A DNA stretch of 64,000 nucleotides, taken from Spinacia oleracea. Taxonomy: Eukaryota > Streptophyta > Magnoliopsida > Caryophyllales > Amaranthaceae. Of the stretch, positions 22,590-33,711 are shown piece by piece. The first letter of the stretch is position 1. The number at the start of each line of letters is the position of its first letter. The stretch lies in the NCBI RefSeq assembly GCF_020520425.1, contig NC_079487.1, positions 80,853,141 to 80,917,140 on the forward strand, in the 5' to 3' direction. The position numbers and the translations under genes were made by a program. Below the pieces are notes generated by a model. It saw only the letters and a list, made by a program, of their open reading frames with translations. It searched no databases and was not told the origin of the DNA.

Positions 22590-23339
22590 TTTATTCCTGA
22601 AATAAACAATTCAAGGTCTCACTAACGATTTTCCAGCCAAAACATAAACAAGGTTCAATAATCAATAAGTTTGGTGGAATCAAACAATTCTTTATGCACA
22701 TGTAAATGTAACACTTAAACAATTAGCACATGCACATACATAACAATCAATTTCTTATCATTGACTAGCTACTAATGCACATATAATTCTATCTTATATG
22801 CCATTCTTATATTACCCATCTCTCATAAACTAAAGCAATAGAATAATTTAAATAGCAAAGTAAAAGGACGATAATATAAGAAAATTATAACATAGAATAA
22901 TAACATAAATAAAAATATAAAATAAATAAAATGAAATAAGTTAAGAAAATGCGTAGCGAATAAATTCGAGAATAAAGTTATTAATTCGAAAATATTTATA
23001 TTTCCTAATTAACGAATTCTAACTCTTGAAACAACTTTAAAAAAAATTGAACTCTTTTTTAAAAAAATGTATTCATATTATTTTTATTTATTTGTTTGAA
23101 TAATAAATAATAAGAAAAATAAAAATGTCGAAAGTATCACTTTAACTTGGAAAAATAATTTGATTTCGAACGTAAATAAGGAATATCGTATACTTTCAAA
23201 CAAGGTAAAAGGAAATCGGCCCCCCAAAAAAAAGTACCAATTTTTGAACACTATAATACGTAGAATCTCGATTTTTAAGAAATTTATTTTAAATAACTAG
23301 ATAGTTAGGCGCCTAAAAATTTATTAAAGTAAAACCTTA

Positions 23340-23353
23340 GCTTCTAGATACCA
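23340..23353 (-). other. Primer-binding site of body 2
   Basis: Same TGGTATCTAGAAGC as body 1, three bases from the start of LTR 3. Confidence 0.7.
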
Positions 23354-24009
23354 CTTTGTAACACCCCGACAATTCTCTCTTTTCTAAAACAACATTTTAA
23401 TATAAAACGTAGAGAATTATCAAGGCATTATCGCCCGTGTGAAAACGTAACGGCTTATTCAGAATTTTGCAGCGGAAAACATAAAACTAACTTTAGGTTT
23501 ATAAATAATCGATTACATAGTTAATCCCAAAACCAATCAACGAAAATAAGATCAACTAACAAGTTTAAAGTCCAATTAAACAAACCCAAGTTAACTTAGC
23601 AAATCAAAACTAAATACAAGCTCTCTATTCCCGATCCCAATGATGCAACATCTTCAAACATGCAGATGGACAATGCTTATTGATCCTTAGAGACTGCTCA
23701 CCAAAGATTGGGTCATCACAGGATCAATAAGGCATAACCATGATCAACATGCACAAGCAAAAGCACGTAATCAGCAAAGCTGAGTACTACATACTAAATC
23801 AATAATAATCCTAACACGATTCTATTAAACGAACAATCCTAACATGGTACTAAATAAAACATAAGCAAGGATAATCAAGATATATTGACTTGAAGACTAT
23901 ACTTGACTGAACTAGACCTTTGTATCATTAACATTATTTTAATTGAAATAGTCAATGGACTGAGTTGTCTACTAGAAACTTCTTCTCACTACTACATAAA
24001 CGAGCTAAT

Positions 24010-24360
24010 GCAACCCTGAAAAACCGTTGCAATAGGCCTAAAAACCGTTGCTATATGCCTACTGCAACGGTTCATAGACCGTTGCTGTTGCTGCCGTTGC
24101 GGTCTAGTAGGCCTAATACAACGACCCTTTCCTATATAGAAGAACCGTTGCATTTGATCTAACGCCACAGTTTTCTAGACCTAATGCAACCCCTTTCCGT
24201 ACAGAAGAACCGTTGCATTATGTCCAATGCTACAGGTCTTTTGCACCTAATGCAACGACATTTGATTCAAAGGGACCCTTGCATTATGTCTAATGCAACA
24301 GTCTTTTGGACCTATTACAACAACCTTTACACTCTCTATCAGAACCGTTGTAATAGGACA
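24010..24360. repeat. CACTA left subterminal repeats
   Basis: Multiple direct and inverted copies of AACCGTTGCA and CCTAATGCAAC, presumably transposase-binding sites. Matching copies at 27715-27910 mark the right subterminal region. Confidence 0.8.
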
Positions 24361-24666
24361 GATCCCCAGCAAATTTAAATCGTACACCCTGCTTATTTGA
24401 TGTTAATAACAACTAAGCAATTAAAAATAAAACAACTAAATGATGATAAAATTTAATTTTTATTAAAAAGATCCATAGATATTTACATTGTTCTCCAATA
24501 GTTTGGAAATTTACAAAATGGTATTTAGAGTGCTTATAAAGCCATACTTGTATCAAACCCCAAAGGTTACATATCACAATTTACATTAGTCAAGATAAAA
24601 AGTAGTAATTATTCCTTGTCTAGCATATTTAAATCTTGAAGGGGACCTGTAGATATAAATATTTTC

Positions 24667-25135
24667 TTACTTCACCACAGGGATCCATCCCGTAAAGTTG
24701 AGACCTTCTACGTGTTTTTGAGACACTAGAGCCTGCATCTGTTCCAACATACAAAGAAATTAAGCTAAGAAAAACATAACATTAACTCATGAAGTACGAG
24801 AGCATTTATATGCCTTAAGAATATAGAGTTGACAATTTATCAACTTAAATGAGAGAGATTAAAGAGAATAGAAAAACTTTATCATAGGCAGTAGGAATGA
24901 AGCCAGATAAAATAGCTTCCATGAAAGAATAAAACATAACACATTCTCAAATATGAAAAAGGAGTGTATGTATCATACTGAGAGTTAAAATAAGAAAAAT
25001 CAAGATAATATAGTAACTTTGGTTAAATGATTCCAAGGGCAAGAACCATTAACCATACCTCGGATTTCGGCTCCCAGGCCTTCACTTGCATTCCATGAAC
25101 CACAAATGGAGAGAAGACTCCACTGGCGACAACTG
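24667..25135 (-). pseudogene. Two gene-like exons inside the CACTA element
   Basis: Minus strand. An upstream exon ends at 25059 with ...VVHGMQVKAWEPKSE before GTATGG. The next begins at 24738 after an AG and reads MQALVSQKHVEGLNFTGWI and then PVVK before a TAA stop at 24667-24669. Both junctions are in phase 0 and the codon content looks coding. I do not recognise the protein. Further candidate exons lie upstream at 25564-25620 and 27080-27420. The set could be the element's own accessory gene or a captured host gene; I cannot tell which. Confidence 0.4.
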
Positions 25136-26311
25136 CTACATCAATAGCATAAAGAAAACCACACACAAGCCAGATAAGTCAATTAACTTATATATTGCAG
25201 CAAGAGCTTCCTATAGCTTAAAAAAGAAGCTAAAGGCTGCACCATACCACTACTTGCAAGTTTGTCGTCTGATCCTAAAAACTTCTCTATGTTGTCTTTG
25301 ATACTAGAGGAACTGGACCAAGTGACATGACATTGCTACGAACTGTACCAAAATAAATAAGAGGGACACTGGCAGCAGGTTGGACATAGTATTATCTAAT
25401 TTAGAGTAGACGAAGGAACACTACCTTAGCTTCCAGTAGCAAGATAAAAAATGAATGAACATTGGTTGCATATTATTTCACAAGAACTTGAAATAGAATG
25501 GTGTAAAATAAGAAAGACAGTAACATAAGAGAGGAATCAAGTAATAAAAGACAATATCTACACATCGTTGTTCTTGCGGTACCAAGATATTAACCACCTC
25601 GATGCAGTAGGAATAAAATATTCTCCAAAGACTAATAAATACGGTGCATTAGATTATCCATGAACTTCTCCTCTCTGTTAAAATGAATAAACAAATAAAT
25701 AAAAGAGAACATACAAGCGAGTCTTTTTCTGAGAATTTTTCAACTCTAATAATGAACAATATTTAGCCATATTCATTTCTACGAACACACATCTTAGCCA
25801 ACACCTTGAAAATATGTGGTCCAACAATTAACCACCTTGGAACAACCTACAAGATCCAACAAATGGCATCTGAGTCTAAAATTACGATTTACAAACACAG
25901 GTACATGAGCATTCCTAAACATCTACCCAACCGTTATACCACAACTCTCTCAAAGATACATTGACTAGTTTCTGTGGCACAACCAACTAGTGTTGATATT
26001 CAGAAATTCTGAAGGCACTGTTACTTAATACGTGATATGAGAATGGATACAGTGATTCATTTAGCCATTAGTTTTGCAAAGTTAGTCATAATATGTGCCA
26101 CTCCCACATACAAATTAACATTTTCCGGATCACATAATCACATGTTATTGGCGGTTAGCAAATAAGGAAACACTATTATGAAATTAAGTATATTACACTA
26201 GAGAATACTAGCTTATAACATGAACAATAAGTCTTAGAGCCTTAACTCCTTAAGCATTTATTTTTACATGCTAATACAATTTTGACAGCAAAATTAAAGA
26301 CAATCTAATTA
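25136..26311. other. CACTA interior, no clear gene
   Basis: AT-rich sequence with short open frames only. A stretch at 25564-25620 reads PTASRWLISWYRKNND on the minus strand and may be another exon of the gene-like fragments. Confidence 0.35.
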
Positions 26312-26573
26312 GTTCCTCCGTTTCGAAATAATAGGGACATTTTTACTTTTGACCCTATTCATAAATTTTAATTTGACTATCATTTGTGATTTATGGGCAA
26401 GGAAAAATATAGTCGTGAGTATATTCATTTAATTCATCTCGATATGTACTTTCGGAATATCAACTTCTTATAATTTTTAAGAATACAAAATTAGAGATAT
26501 TAATGTTCAAATATTTACCTTTACAAGCGTGAAAAGATAAACTATCCCCATTATTATTTCGAAACGGAGGGAG
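26312..26573. mobile_element. Stowaway-like MITE
   Basis: The ends GTTCCTCCGTTTCGAAATAA and (reverse complement) CTCCCTCCGTTTCGAAATAA are inverted repeats, flanked by TA at 26310-26311 and 26574-26575. It is 262 bp with no coding sequence. Nested in the CACTA element. Confidence 0.85.
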
Positions 26574-27074
26574 TATTTCTTGCAATCAACTCAAATAAAT
26601 CGGATTCTTTGATACCGGCTTAGCAAAGTCCAAAAAAACTAGTCATATGTGAAACAAAATCTAAGTCACTGAGAAGAACAGAATTAACTTCTTTATTAAA
26701 TTTTGCTACATTATTTTTGACATTAAGAAAAGGAGGAGAAATATTTTTGATTTTCTTACAGTGGTATTTGTGGTTCTTCTCATCTAATTTGATTAAATCC
26801 TTATAAAGAGCAAACAAGCTAGTACAAATTTCAATAACCAATTAAGTTGAACATAATTCAGCCATTCCACTTACTAAAACATTAATTATCATGCCAACTA
26901 GAAACCCAATTATAGATAATCTGAATCTTGAAGCTATTTCACAACAGGATTGCTGGAAATGAATTAAAGCTCTGTTCTTCTAGGTTAAAATTGGTACCCA
27001 CAATAACATTCAATACAAAAAAACACAGAAAATTATTGGAAGCAAAAGAAACGAGAAACCTAGTAAAGTGCAAG

Positions 27075-27430
27075 AGAGAAACCTCGAAGGAGTGGGAGTG
27101 AAGTTCGACCGAACAAGGAGAGCAGACATCGGCGGTGAAACCCAACGCATCGGAATAGAATTTAGCAGCTCCGGGAGATTGAGAACATCCTTCAAATGTT
27201 AAGAGAATTAATGTTCTCAGATTATTAAGAAATAAAAAATTAGTACTCAATTATAAAATGCTGAAAAATAACCTAAAAATTGAGAATTCTTAACCCTAAA
27301 AATCGAAGAAAAGAGTACCTGAGAAAGGGGCCAGCGTAAGAGATCAGCGGCGCCGCAACCATTAGAGGTGGAGACGATTTCGTCTAAAGTTAACAGAATT
27401 AGCTTCCATAGAATTTGCGAGAGGTCGAGT
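27075..27430 (-). other. Candidate 5' exons within the CACTA element
   Basis: On the minus strand an open stretch reads ...DEIVSTSNGCGAADLLRWPL before a GTACTC donor near 27320. It is followed after an AAG acceptor at about 27189 by a second open stretch (DVLNLPELLNSIPMRW...) ending at a GTTTCT donor near 27080. The frames agree in phase 0. No family is recognised. The position near the right end suggests the 5' end of a minus-strand transcript that includes the exons at 24667-25135. Confidence 0.3.
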
Positions 27431-28218
27431 TAAAATTCAAAGAGAGAAAGTCGGATTTAAGAGGTTTTGGAGAGCTATCTGAACTGGGAGAGCATAGGAT
27501 TCTAAGCTTTTATAATCTATGAATGACTATGAGAAAATAGGAGAATGAATTTGTTGAATAAAATTACAGATTTGTGTTCTTCAATTACATTGAAAACGAA
27601 AGTGGGTTTTCATATTTACTTGAAGGGGGTTCTGGAAGTTTTGGGAAATGAGGAGTGTTGAGCGCCCATTTCTTTGATTTTTTTTTTATATTAACGCAAA
27701 GCTATGATAAGGACACGTTGTAATAGCTTCACAATATGCAACGGCTCAAGTTCTAATACAACGGCTCGTTCAAAACACCGTTGCCTTAGCTTGGACCGTT
27801 GCAAAATACAGTTGCATTAACCAAGACCGTTGTACAAAACCGTTGCATTAGCCAAGGCCGTTGCAAATATGCGTCGCATTAGTCCTAGACCGTTGCATTT
27901 TCCGGTTGCATTTGCTCATTTATGTTGTAGTGTCTTCTTCACTAAGGAAGACGAGGTACGGACGCGACTCCGTAAACCCCAATGACCTGCGATATCGAGG
28001 GACTTTTAAATAAAAATAGAACCGGTGATCAATCCGGCCCCAGAAAAAGCCATAGGCTACCCATGACCCCAACTCCTGATTGTCCGTCACTTTAGACGTG
28101 CACAGTCTAAAGCTATTGCTACTCATTTTCACTTTACATGACTTAACTTTTAATACTTGGTTATGACTCATCAAACATAAATATTATATTCAACAAGTAA
28201 ACACAACTTCTTAATATA

Positions 28219-28535
28219 CTCCCTCCGTCCCAAAATTATCTTCCTGCTTTCCTAAACGAGCGTCCCAAAATTATCTTCCTGTTTTTAATTTTGGCTACTA
28301 AGGTCCCCACTTTCTCATGTACTATATTAATTAAAATTGAATTGAAAACCCCACCCATGTACTATATTCCACTTTTCCCATGTACTATATTCTCTTTCAC
28401 ATGTACTTTATTCCACTTTTCCATACAATTCAATCATCATTTGTACTTTATTCCACTTTTTCATGTACTATATTCCACTTTTCTTAAAATCCGTGTTTTT
28501 GGTCAAACAGGAAGATAATTATGGGACGGAGGGAG
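28219..28535. mobile_element. Stowaway-like MITE
   Basis: Terminal repeats CTCCCTCCGTCCCAAAATTA and its near complement, flanked by TA on both sides (28217-28218 and 28536-28537). It is 317 bp. Inside, TTCCACTTTT and ATGTACTATATTC motifs repeat. It sits at the point where Gypsy LTR 3 breaks off. Confidence 0.88.
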
Positions 28536-28537
28536 TA

Positions 28538-30624
28538 GTTTTGTTACTTTAAGTGATTGAGGTTGTGTTAATTCACACTGATTAAAGATATATTAATCTA
28601 TTGCTTTCATATCGGTGATTCAGTGTCTACGGGTTGTTGATGCATGGTTTGTTAGTTAAATGTACCAGGCTCTCAGGGAAAAAAGATTGGTTCTTTACAT
28701 TTTCTTTAAAAAATATGGTTTGTATTTTGGGAGGATATGGTGTGAATATTATTGTTAAAAAGAGTAATGACTTACATCGAATTGCAAGAGAGACAACATC
28801 GACGAAATAGTTGGCGGAATTATCCCAGACAAGCGATTTTATGAGAGGTCGACAAAACGAGGGCTTTTGACCTTATAGCCTAAAGTGAGTGCCTTCATGG
28901 GTGCGTATTTACCCTTACTCTTTGTTTGATACTGATTGTTCGTCTTTCCTTGTTCTATTTTAGAATTTTTGTTGATTGATATGGATCTGGGTTAAATAAT
29001 GATACTGATTGTGTGGGGTTTTGTTAATTGGATTATGTATGTAATTTGATTCTTTTTTTGTGGTATGATATTAGGTAGGCAATTCTGTGATTTGAAATCA
29101 CTACTGCTGGCTATTTTGTTCTGTTTGAAAGGTGACTGGCAACTTAGCTCTTGGCTAAATTGGGGGGTTGGATGTCTAGATACTGTTGTTGGGTGTGGGT
29201 AGGATGCTGCTTCTGTGGACTTCAAGTCTGGTTAGTCAGTTGAGGCTGTTGTTTGTAGTTGCTTTTGCCACGTTTGTCATACAAACCATTTTTAGTGATG
29301 TTACTGGTCTTGTCTGCTGTAGGGGTTCAGGTTTTTGAGCTACAACTTCTGTGTTTGCTGTCTGCAAATTGAAAATCCTCCGGGGGATTTTCCTGATCAT
29401 CAAAGAGAAACAACAGTTGTATTCTTCATTGAGATCTTTAAATCTACGAGGTGCATCCCTTAACCCTTCAATACTGCTTCATAAATGATTTTGTTTGTTG
29501 CTTCATATTATTTAGTCAATGTTTGTCAGTATCTGTAGATTCTTTATCCACGTCGAAATTTGCAGGGAGGTTGTTCGCGCAAGCTAATTGAGTGTCTGAA
29601 TTCGTACTTGTTAAAACATGGTCCAAATCTGGGACGCGAGTCCTTAGATGTTCATAAATCTGTGACTGTGAAGCTGATTGTATTTGATAATTGGCATATT
29701 GCCGATGGTGATCTCAAGGTCTCAACCTAAATAACTAATGCCCAATGTAACATTTACTTGCTCTTTCCTTACAACGGTCTTTTCAACTTATAAATTTTGT
29801 ATTTTTTTTTATGAGGGTTTCATTTTGTATATGAAGTTACAGATAAATTTGATGAGAGTTAACGAAGATGAAGAGGAAGATAAAGATACATATGGTATCA
29901 GTATGGAGCTAGATCAATACAGTATCCATGGCATTGCTGCATCACGGTGTGATTTATGTCATTTCAGTCTCCTTTCTCTCTTGTTTCCTCGTGGTTTCTT
30001 GTTTCCCTCAGATCCTTTCAAATGTTGTCGAGCTTTTGCGTCAACATCAACTTCAGGTGTTGTTGACATCAGTTCATAATGTACTCCAAAATACTCAAAT
30101 GTTTGTATTACACCTTGCAGGCTTATATAGTTACATTAGGTTAGGAGATGATGTCAAGGTAATGGACTTCTACAACTCGACTCCATAGTTGAAATTTAAT
30201 TGTGTCATCGGGAACTAGATGGTGGCATCTAGATGTAGAGTCTAAAGATGGCATGTATTATGAACATGATGATATGGCATAGGTGATTTATGACTTCATT
30301 TTATTATAGAATTTTGTATTTCTTTCAAAGAAGATTATAAGACGAAACATTAAGTTGCTTTATACGTTAACATTTTTTGTAATATTTTTTTCGATTAATG
30401 AAAGATTTGGATTATTTTGGTATTATAAGTATGCTACATTTGTAAAATAATAATAGTATTATCAGGTGGCAAAAAAAATAGCTACAAGACTCGAACCGGA
30501 TATATAGGTCGTACGTACGATACAATTGTTTTTTTTTTTGACAAATGCTACAACCCTAGAACGTACGGTACAATTTAGTGCAAAAACAGAAATACATTCA
30601 GCGCCAAACAAAAAAAAATAAGCG
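28538..30624 (+). other. Unidentified exon-like blocks
   Basis: Several plus-strand open blocks have consensus splice borders. 29566-29718 (51 codons, phase 0 at both ends) contains CSRKLIECLNSYLLKHGP and VKLIVFDNWHIADGDLK. 29843-29946 contains MRVNEDEEEDKDTYGISM. About 30011-30055 contains ILSNVVELLRQHQLQ. Phases do not join cleanly, so this may be a gene fragment or pseudogene. I cannot name the family. The rest of the stretch is AT-rich with nothing recognisable. Confidence 0.35.
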
Positions 30625-31019
30625 CAAAAAAAAAACAAAGAAACCTCGATCTTTTCTTGAAAAGTGGTTTTTTAGGTTTATTAATTATCTATGCCCAGTA
30701 AAATATAAGACACCTCTTTTCTAGAAAGTTGGTTTCTTAAATAAAATTAAAGAGACCTCTTTTCGATTGGAAGTGGTCTTTTTAATTTTATAAAGAACCC
30801 ACTTTTCTTGAATAGGTGGTTCCTTATATAGGACAATTAAATAATAAATTTTATATATAAATAACCACCTTTCTAGGGCAGGTGGTTTCTTATTTTTAAC
30901 AAAGAAACCACCCCCAAAAAGTGGTTTCTTAACCTAAGAGACATGTGATTCTGAGACCACCTCTCACGAGGTCTCTTATGTGTTTTTTAGATGGTTTCTT
31001 TTGGGATTTTTGAGGTAGT
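30625..31019. mobile_element. One terminus of a second CACTA element
   Basis: The minus strand starts CACTACCTCAAAAATCCC at 31019 and is followed by many AAGAAACCAC/GTGGTTTCTT repeats in both orientations over about 390 bp, as in CACTA subterminal regions. I do not find the matching left end, so the element is truncated or its left end was replaced. The exon-like blocks at 28538-30624 may lie inside it. Confidence 0.6.
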
Positions 31020-32256
31020 GCATTTCTGGTGTGTCTTTTAGTATATAGTAATAGATAGATAATAGATAGATATTTTTTTTATCCGTAACATATATGTTCT
31101 TCAAATCAGTATTAATATATTTGTTTTATCCTTATCGTAATACATGTAATCATATTTTTTTTTTCATATATCCTTATATTATATTAAATAGAAGGAAAAA
31201 ATAAGAAAAAAAAAATCAGAAAATCATATATTCTAAAAGATTCTTCAATTAATTTTTTTTAAAAAGAAAAAAAATACTAAGGATAAAAGATTCTTCAATT
31301 AAATATATTATTTATAAAAAAATAATAAGGACTAACCAGGATGTGACACTGTTATTCTTGGTGTCTTTTACCTATTAGATAAATAGATATATAGATAGAT
31401 AGATAGATAGATTACTTTACTTTTATATTAAAATTTAGAGTTTTCATCAGGTAAGAGCATGAGAATTAGGGAGTTTCACTATTTAGATTGCAAGATTGAC
31501 ACATCGTATGACCTTATTGTTTGAACTCTGCGAATGAATTTTAGTGTTTAATATTTGTTGTGATAAGTTGTAACAACACAATTTTAAGGTATTTAATAAT
31601 TTCGCACGCAAGAAGCTTTAATTAATAACTTTTACACAACAATCCTTACGGTTTCTCTCAAACCCTAGCCTCCGTTAGTGAATTTCGAAGGGGCTTCCAT
31701 CGATTTTATCGGTGGAAAGCCCCGATCTTTTTATTTTGTTGTTCTTTTTTAATTTTGTTTGATTAGGGTTTTAATAATACTTCCTCCTTGTATGAGGAAT
31801 TGTTCTCCCTCGAAAGACATGCAGGGTTTTTTTCTCCTTTTAGGGAGAATTTTTCTTAGGTTAGAGGATCCTAAATTTCTGGTTTACGAGGGAGAATATT
31901 ATTTAATTTCGCAGGAGAAATTGATTCAGCGATGAAGATTTGTGCGGTGTCGCAGCAGATGTCAGTTCTACATCTACAATCAATTGAATCTGATTTAATT
32001 CAATATCAAAATTACAACAGATCAAAAGACCCCCTCGTTGAAAGTTGTATCAAACAACGATGTGTTAGAGGGTATACAAGATGTTCGATGCGCGATGATT
32101 GTAGTTTTGCAGAAAACGAGTTTTATTTGATTCGATTTGTTATGTATTTGATAGATTCAGATTTCTTTTGTAGATGTCGTATGACTTTTATTAATGAATT
32201 AATTTTAATTCAAAAAAAAAAAAAAAATGGCACCCATCGCGTGCATATAAGACTAG
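31020..32256. other. AT-rich intergenic sequence with microsatellite and poly-A
   Basis: It includes a GATA-type microsatellite (ATAGATAGATAG) at about 31376-31412 and a poly-A run at about 32211-32227. A 114-codon frame at 31932-32276 has no recognisable domain. The end (hairpin GCAC...GTGC at 32230-32244, then CTAG at 32253-32256) looks like a Helitron 3' terminus. Confidence 0.4.
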
Positions 32257-33412
32257 TCTATATTATTAAAGCATAGTGAAAAGGGTGAGCATGGGTCGGG
32301 TACCCGAACCAATGCATTATTCGGTCGGGAAATCGATAACCAATAAGCCTAAAATTGATATCCACGAACCGAACCGTTAAGTTCGGGTACCCGTACTTCG
32401 GGTACCCAAACTTTCGAATCGGATATCGGGAACCCGTTATGATATCCAATTGGAAAAAATAGACTTTATAACTAGATTATTGTAATATCATCCAACACTA
32501 AATACCAACACTAACACATGATTTTGACTACGTTACTAATGAAATTAGAATTTACTCAAATTATACATTGATTATTTACAATTAGGATTTTGAGCTCTTG
32601 GGAAAAAAAATTAAATTGGGAAATACTTAAAAAAATGGGCTTATCAGATCTTTATCGGGTACCCGTTATTTATAAAATGATATCCGTAATCATATCCAAT
32701 AACCAAATTTCAGATCGGGTACCCGAACCGATAACCATATCGGATCGGGTATCCACTTTTTTTGGATCGGATACCGGTTTGGGTTTCGAATTTTTGGTTT
32801 TTCAGATAGTTCTGCTCAACTCTACCTAGTAATAAGGAACGAGAGGGCTCAAAACCTCAAACCAACTCCCATTAACCAGTTATATTAGCAAATCTCATCC
32901 ATTTTACTTTTAAACAAAAACCAAAAAACAACTCCTAAATAAAACACGTTAACTTTGATGGGATGCCACTTACCATTAAAATTAGGAAATGTCAACAATA
33001 TTTTTTTGAAAATTAAATAAATAAATCACCTCTTAAGTCAATCATGCGAAATTAAAAGAAAACGTAGCAAATTAGAAAGGGAAGCCAATTAAAAAGGTGA
33101 GCATGACAAATTTACTTAAGTGTTTCAATATTCTACAAACCAAAGAAGTAAGCATGCTAAATTTTAAACCAATTTACATGAAACCATTATACGATTAACA
33201 ATTATCTCAAAAGTACACGGAGTAAGTAGTAAATTTGTTATACTTATTTATAAGAAAATTTGGAAGGAAATACATGTATAGTTGACCAAAAATTAGTCTA
33301 TACCTATTACATATACCTATATTTACTTATACGGATACCTATACATGACTAGGGAAACAGAAAGCACCTAAGATTTATAGCTATTCCGTGCATTAGCACG
33401 GACATATACTAG
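32257..33412 (+). mobile_element. Probable non-autonomous Helitron
   Basis: It starts TCTATATTATTAAAGCATAG, a common plant Helitron 5' end, and ends with the hairpin CCGTGC-ATTA-GCACGG (33386-33401), eleven bases and CTAG, followed by T. No Rep/helicase is encoded. The base before the start is G, the last base of another CTAG, not the usual A, so the left side may abut an older Helitron. Its first 550 bp are rich in GGGTACCCGAACC-type palindromes. Confidence 0.5.
32284..32825. repeat. Cluster of GGGTACCC / GATATCC palindromic motifs
   Basis: CGGGTACCCGAACC, TCGGGTACCCG and GGATATCGG variants occur at both ends of the segment in both orientations. The ends GGTGAGCA and TGCTCAAC are weakly inverted, so an old hAT-type MITE is possible. 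I see no clear 8-bp duplication. Confidence 0.4.
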
Positions 33413-33443
33413 TTTCAATTAATATAAATAAATTACGCACATA

Positions 33444-33711
33444 CTCCATCTCAAGAAATGTCATTTTTGCATAATACAACGGCATTATCCAATTAAGCTA
33501 TAACATTTACATGTTAATTTTGCAAAATTAATATTAATATAATAATAGAATATTATTAGTGTGAATAAAATACAAACACAATTTCATTAAAGAATATATA
33601 ATTAGTTGTTATTTACATAATAACCCGGGGCATCACCTGGACCTAAATACTAATTAGTTGTTAAATCATGTGTATGATACCAAAGGTGAAGAATAAAAGG
33701 AGCGGAGGGAG
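33444..33711. mobile_element. Degenerate Stowaway-like MITE
   Basis: Left end CTCCATCTCAAGAAATGTCA and right end (reverse complement) CTCCCTCCGCTCCTTTTATT, flanked by TA. Similarity beyond the first bases is modest. It lies downstream of the host gene's stop codon. Confidence 0.55.

Larger units (their letters stand above)
23987..27932. mobile_element. CACTA element inserted in Gypsy LTR 3
   Basis: Left end CACTACTACATAAACGAGC and right end (reverse complement) CACTACAACATAAATGAGC form inverted repeats that continue to 29 bp with three mismatches. The 3-bp duplication TCT flanks it (23984-23986 and 27933-27935), and LTR 1 and LTR 2 give the unoccupied site. Many copies of CCGTTGCA/TGCAACGG lie within about 350 bp of the left end and 220 bp of the right end, the subterminal repeats typical of CACTA elements. 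No TNP2-type transposase is present, so it is non-autonomous. The interior holds gene-like exons and a MITE. Confidence 0.92.
10150..28213 (-). mobile_element. Gag-only Gypsy chain: LTR-body-LTR-body-LTR
   Basis: Three LTR copies begin at 10150, 16754 and 23357 with TGTAACACCCCGACAATT, and two nearly identical bodies lie between them. The repeat period is about 6604 bp. In the minus sense each body reads LTR, PBS (TGGTATCTAGAAGC), a 214-aa ORF, gag, PPT, LTR. There is no protease, RT, RNase H or integrase, so the element must borrow these functions. The structure fits a non-autonomous terminal-repeat element with a gag gene. The shared middle LTR points to recombination between LTRs rather than two independent insertions. 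The third LTR is split by a CACTA element and truncated near 28213. Confidence 0.85.
23357..28213 (-). repeat. Gypsy LTR 3, split by CACTA and truncated
   Basis: 23357-23986 and 27936-28213 match consecutive parts of LTR 1. The TCT at the join is duplicated on both sides of the CACTA element at 23987-27932. Homology to LTR 1 stops at AACACAACTTCTT (about 28213), just before a MITE, so roughly 2 kb of this LTR is missing. Confidence 0.9.

Noticed and set aside
24010-24360. Regularly recurring CCGTTGCA units as a possible CRISPR-like array
   Set aside because: Units occur in both orientations with irregular spacing inside a CACTA end, in a plant genome; they are subterminal transposase-binding repeats.
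27095-27188. Glyoxalase-like similarity (AAKFYSDALGF) on the minus strand
   Set aside because: The match is a single short motif, and this frame does not join in phase with the neighbouring open block, while another frame does.
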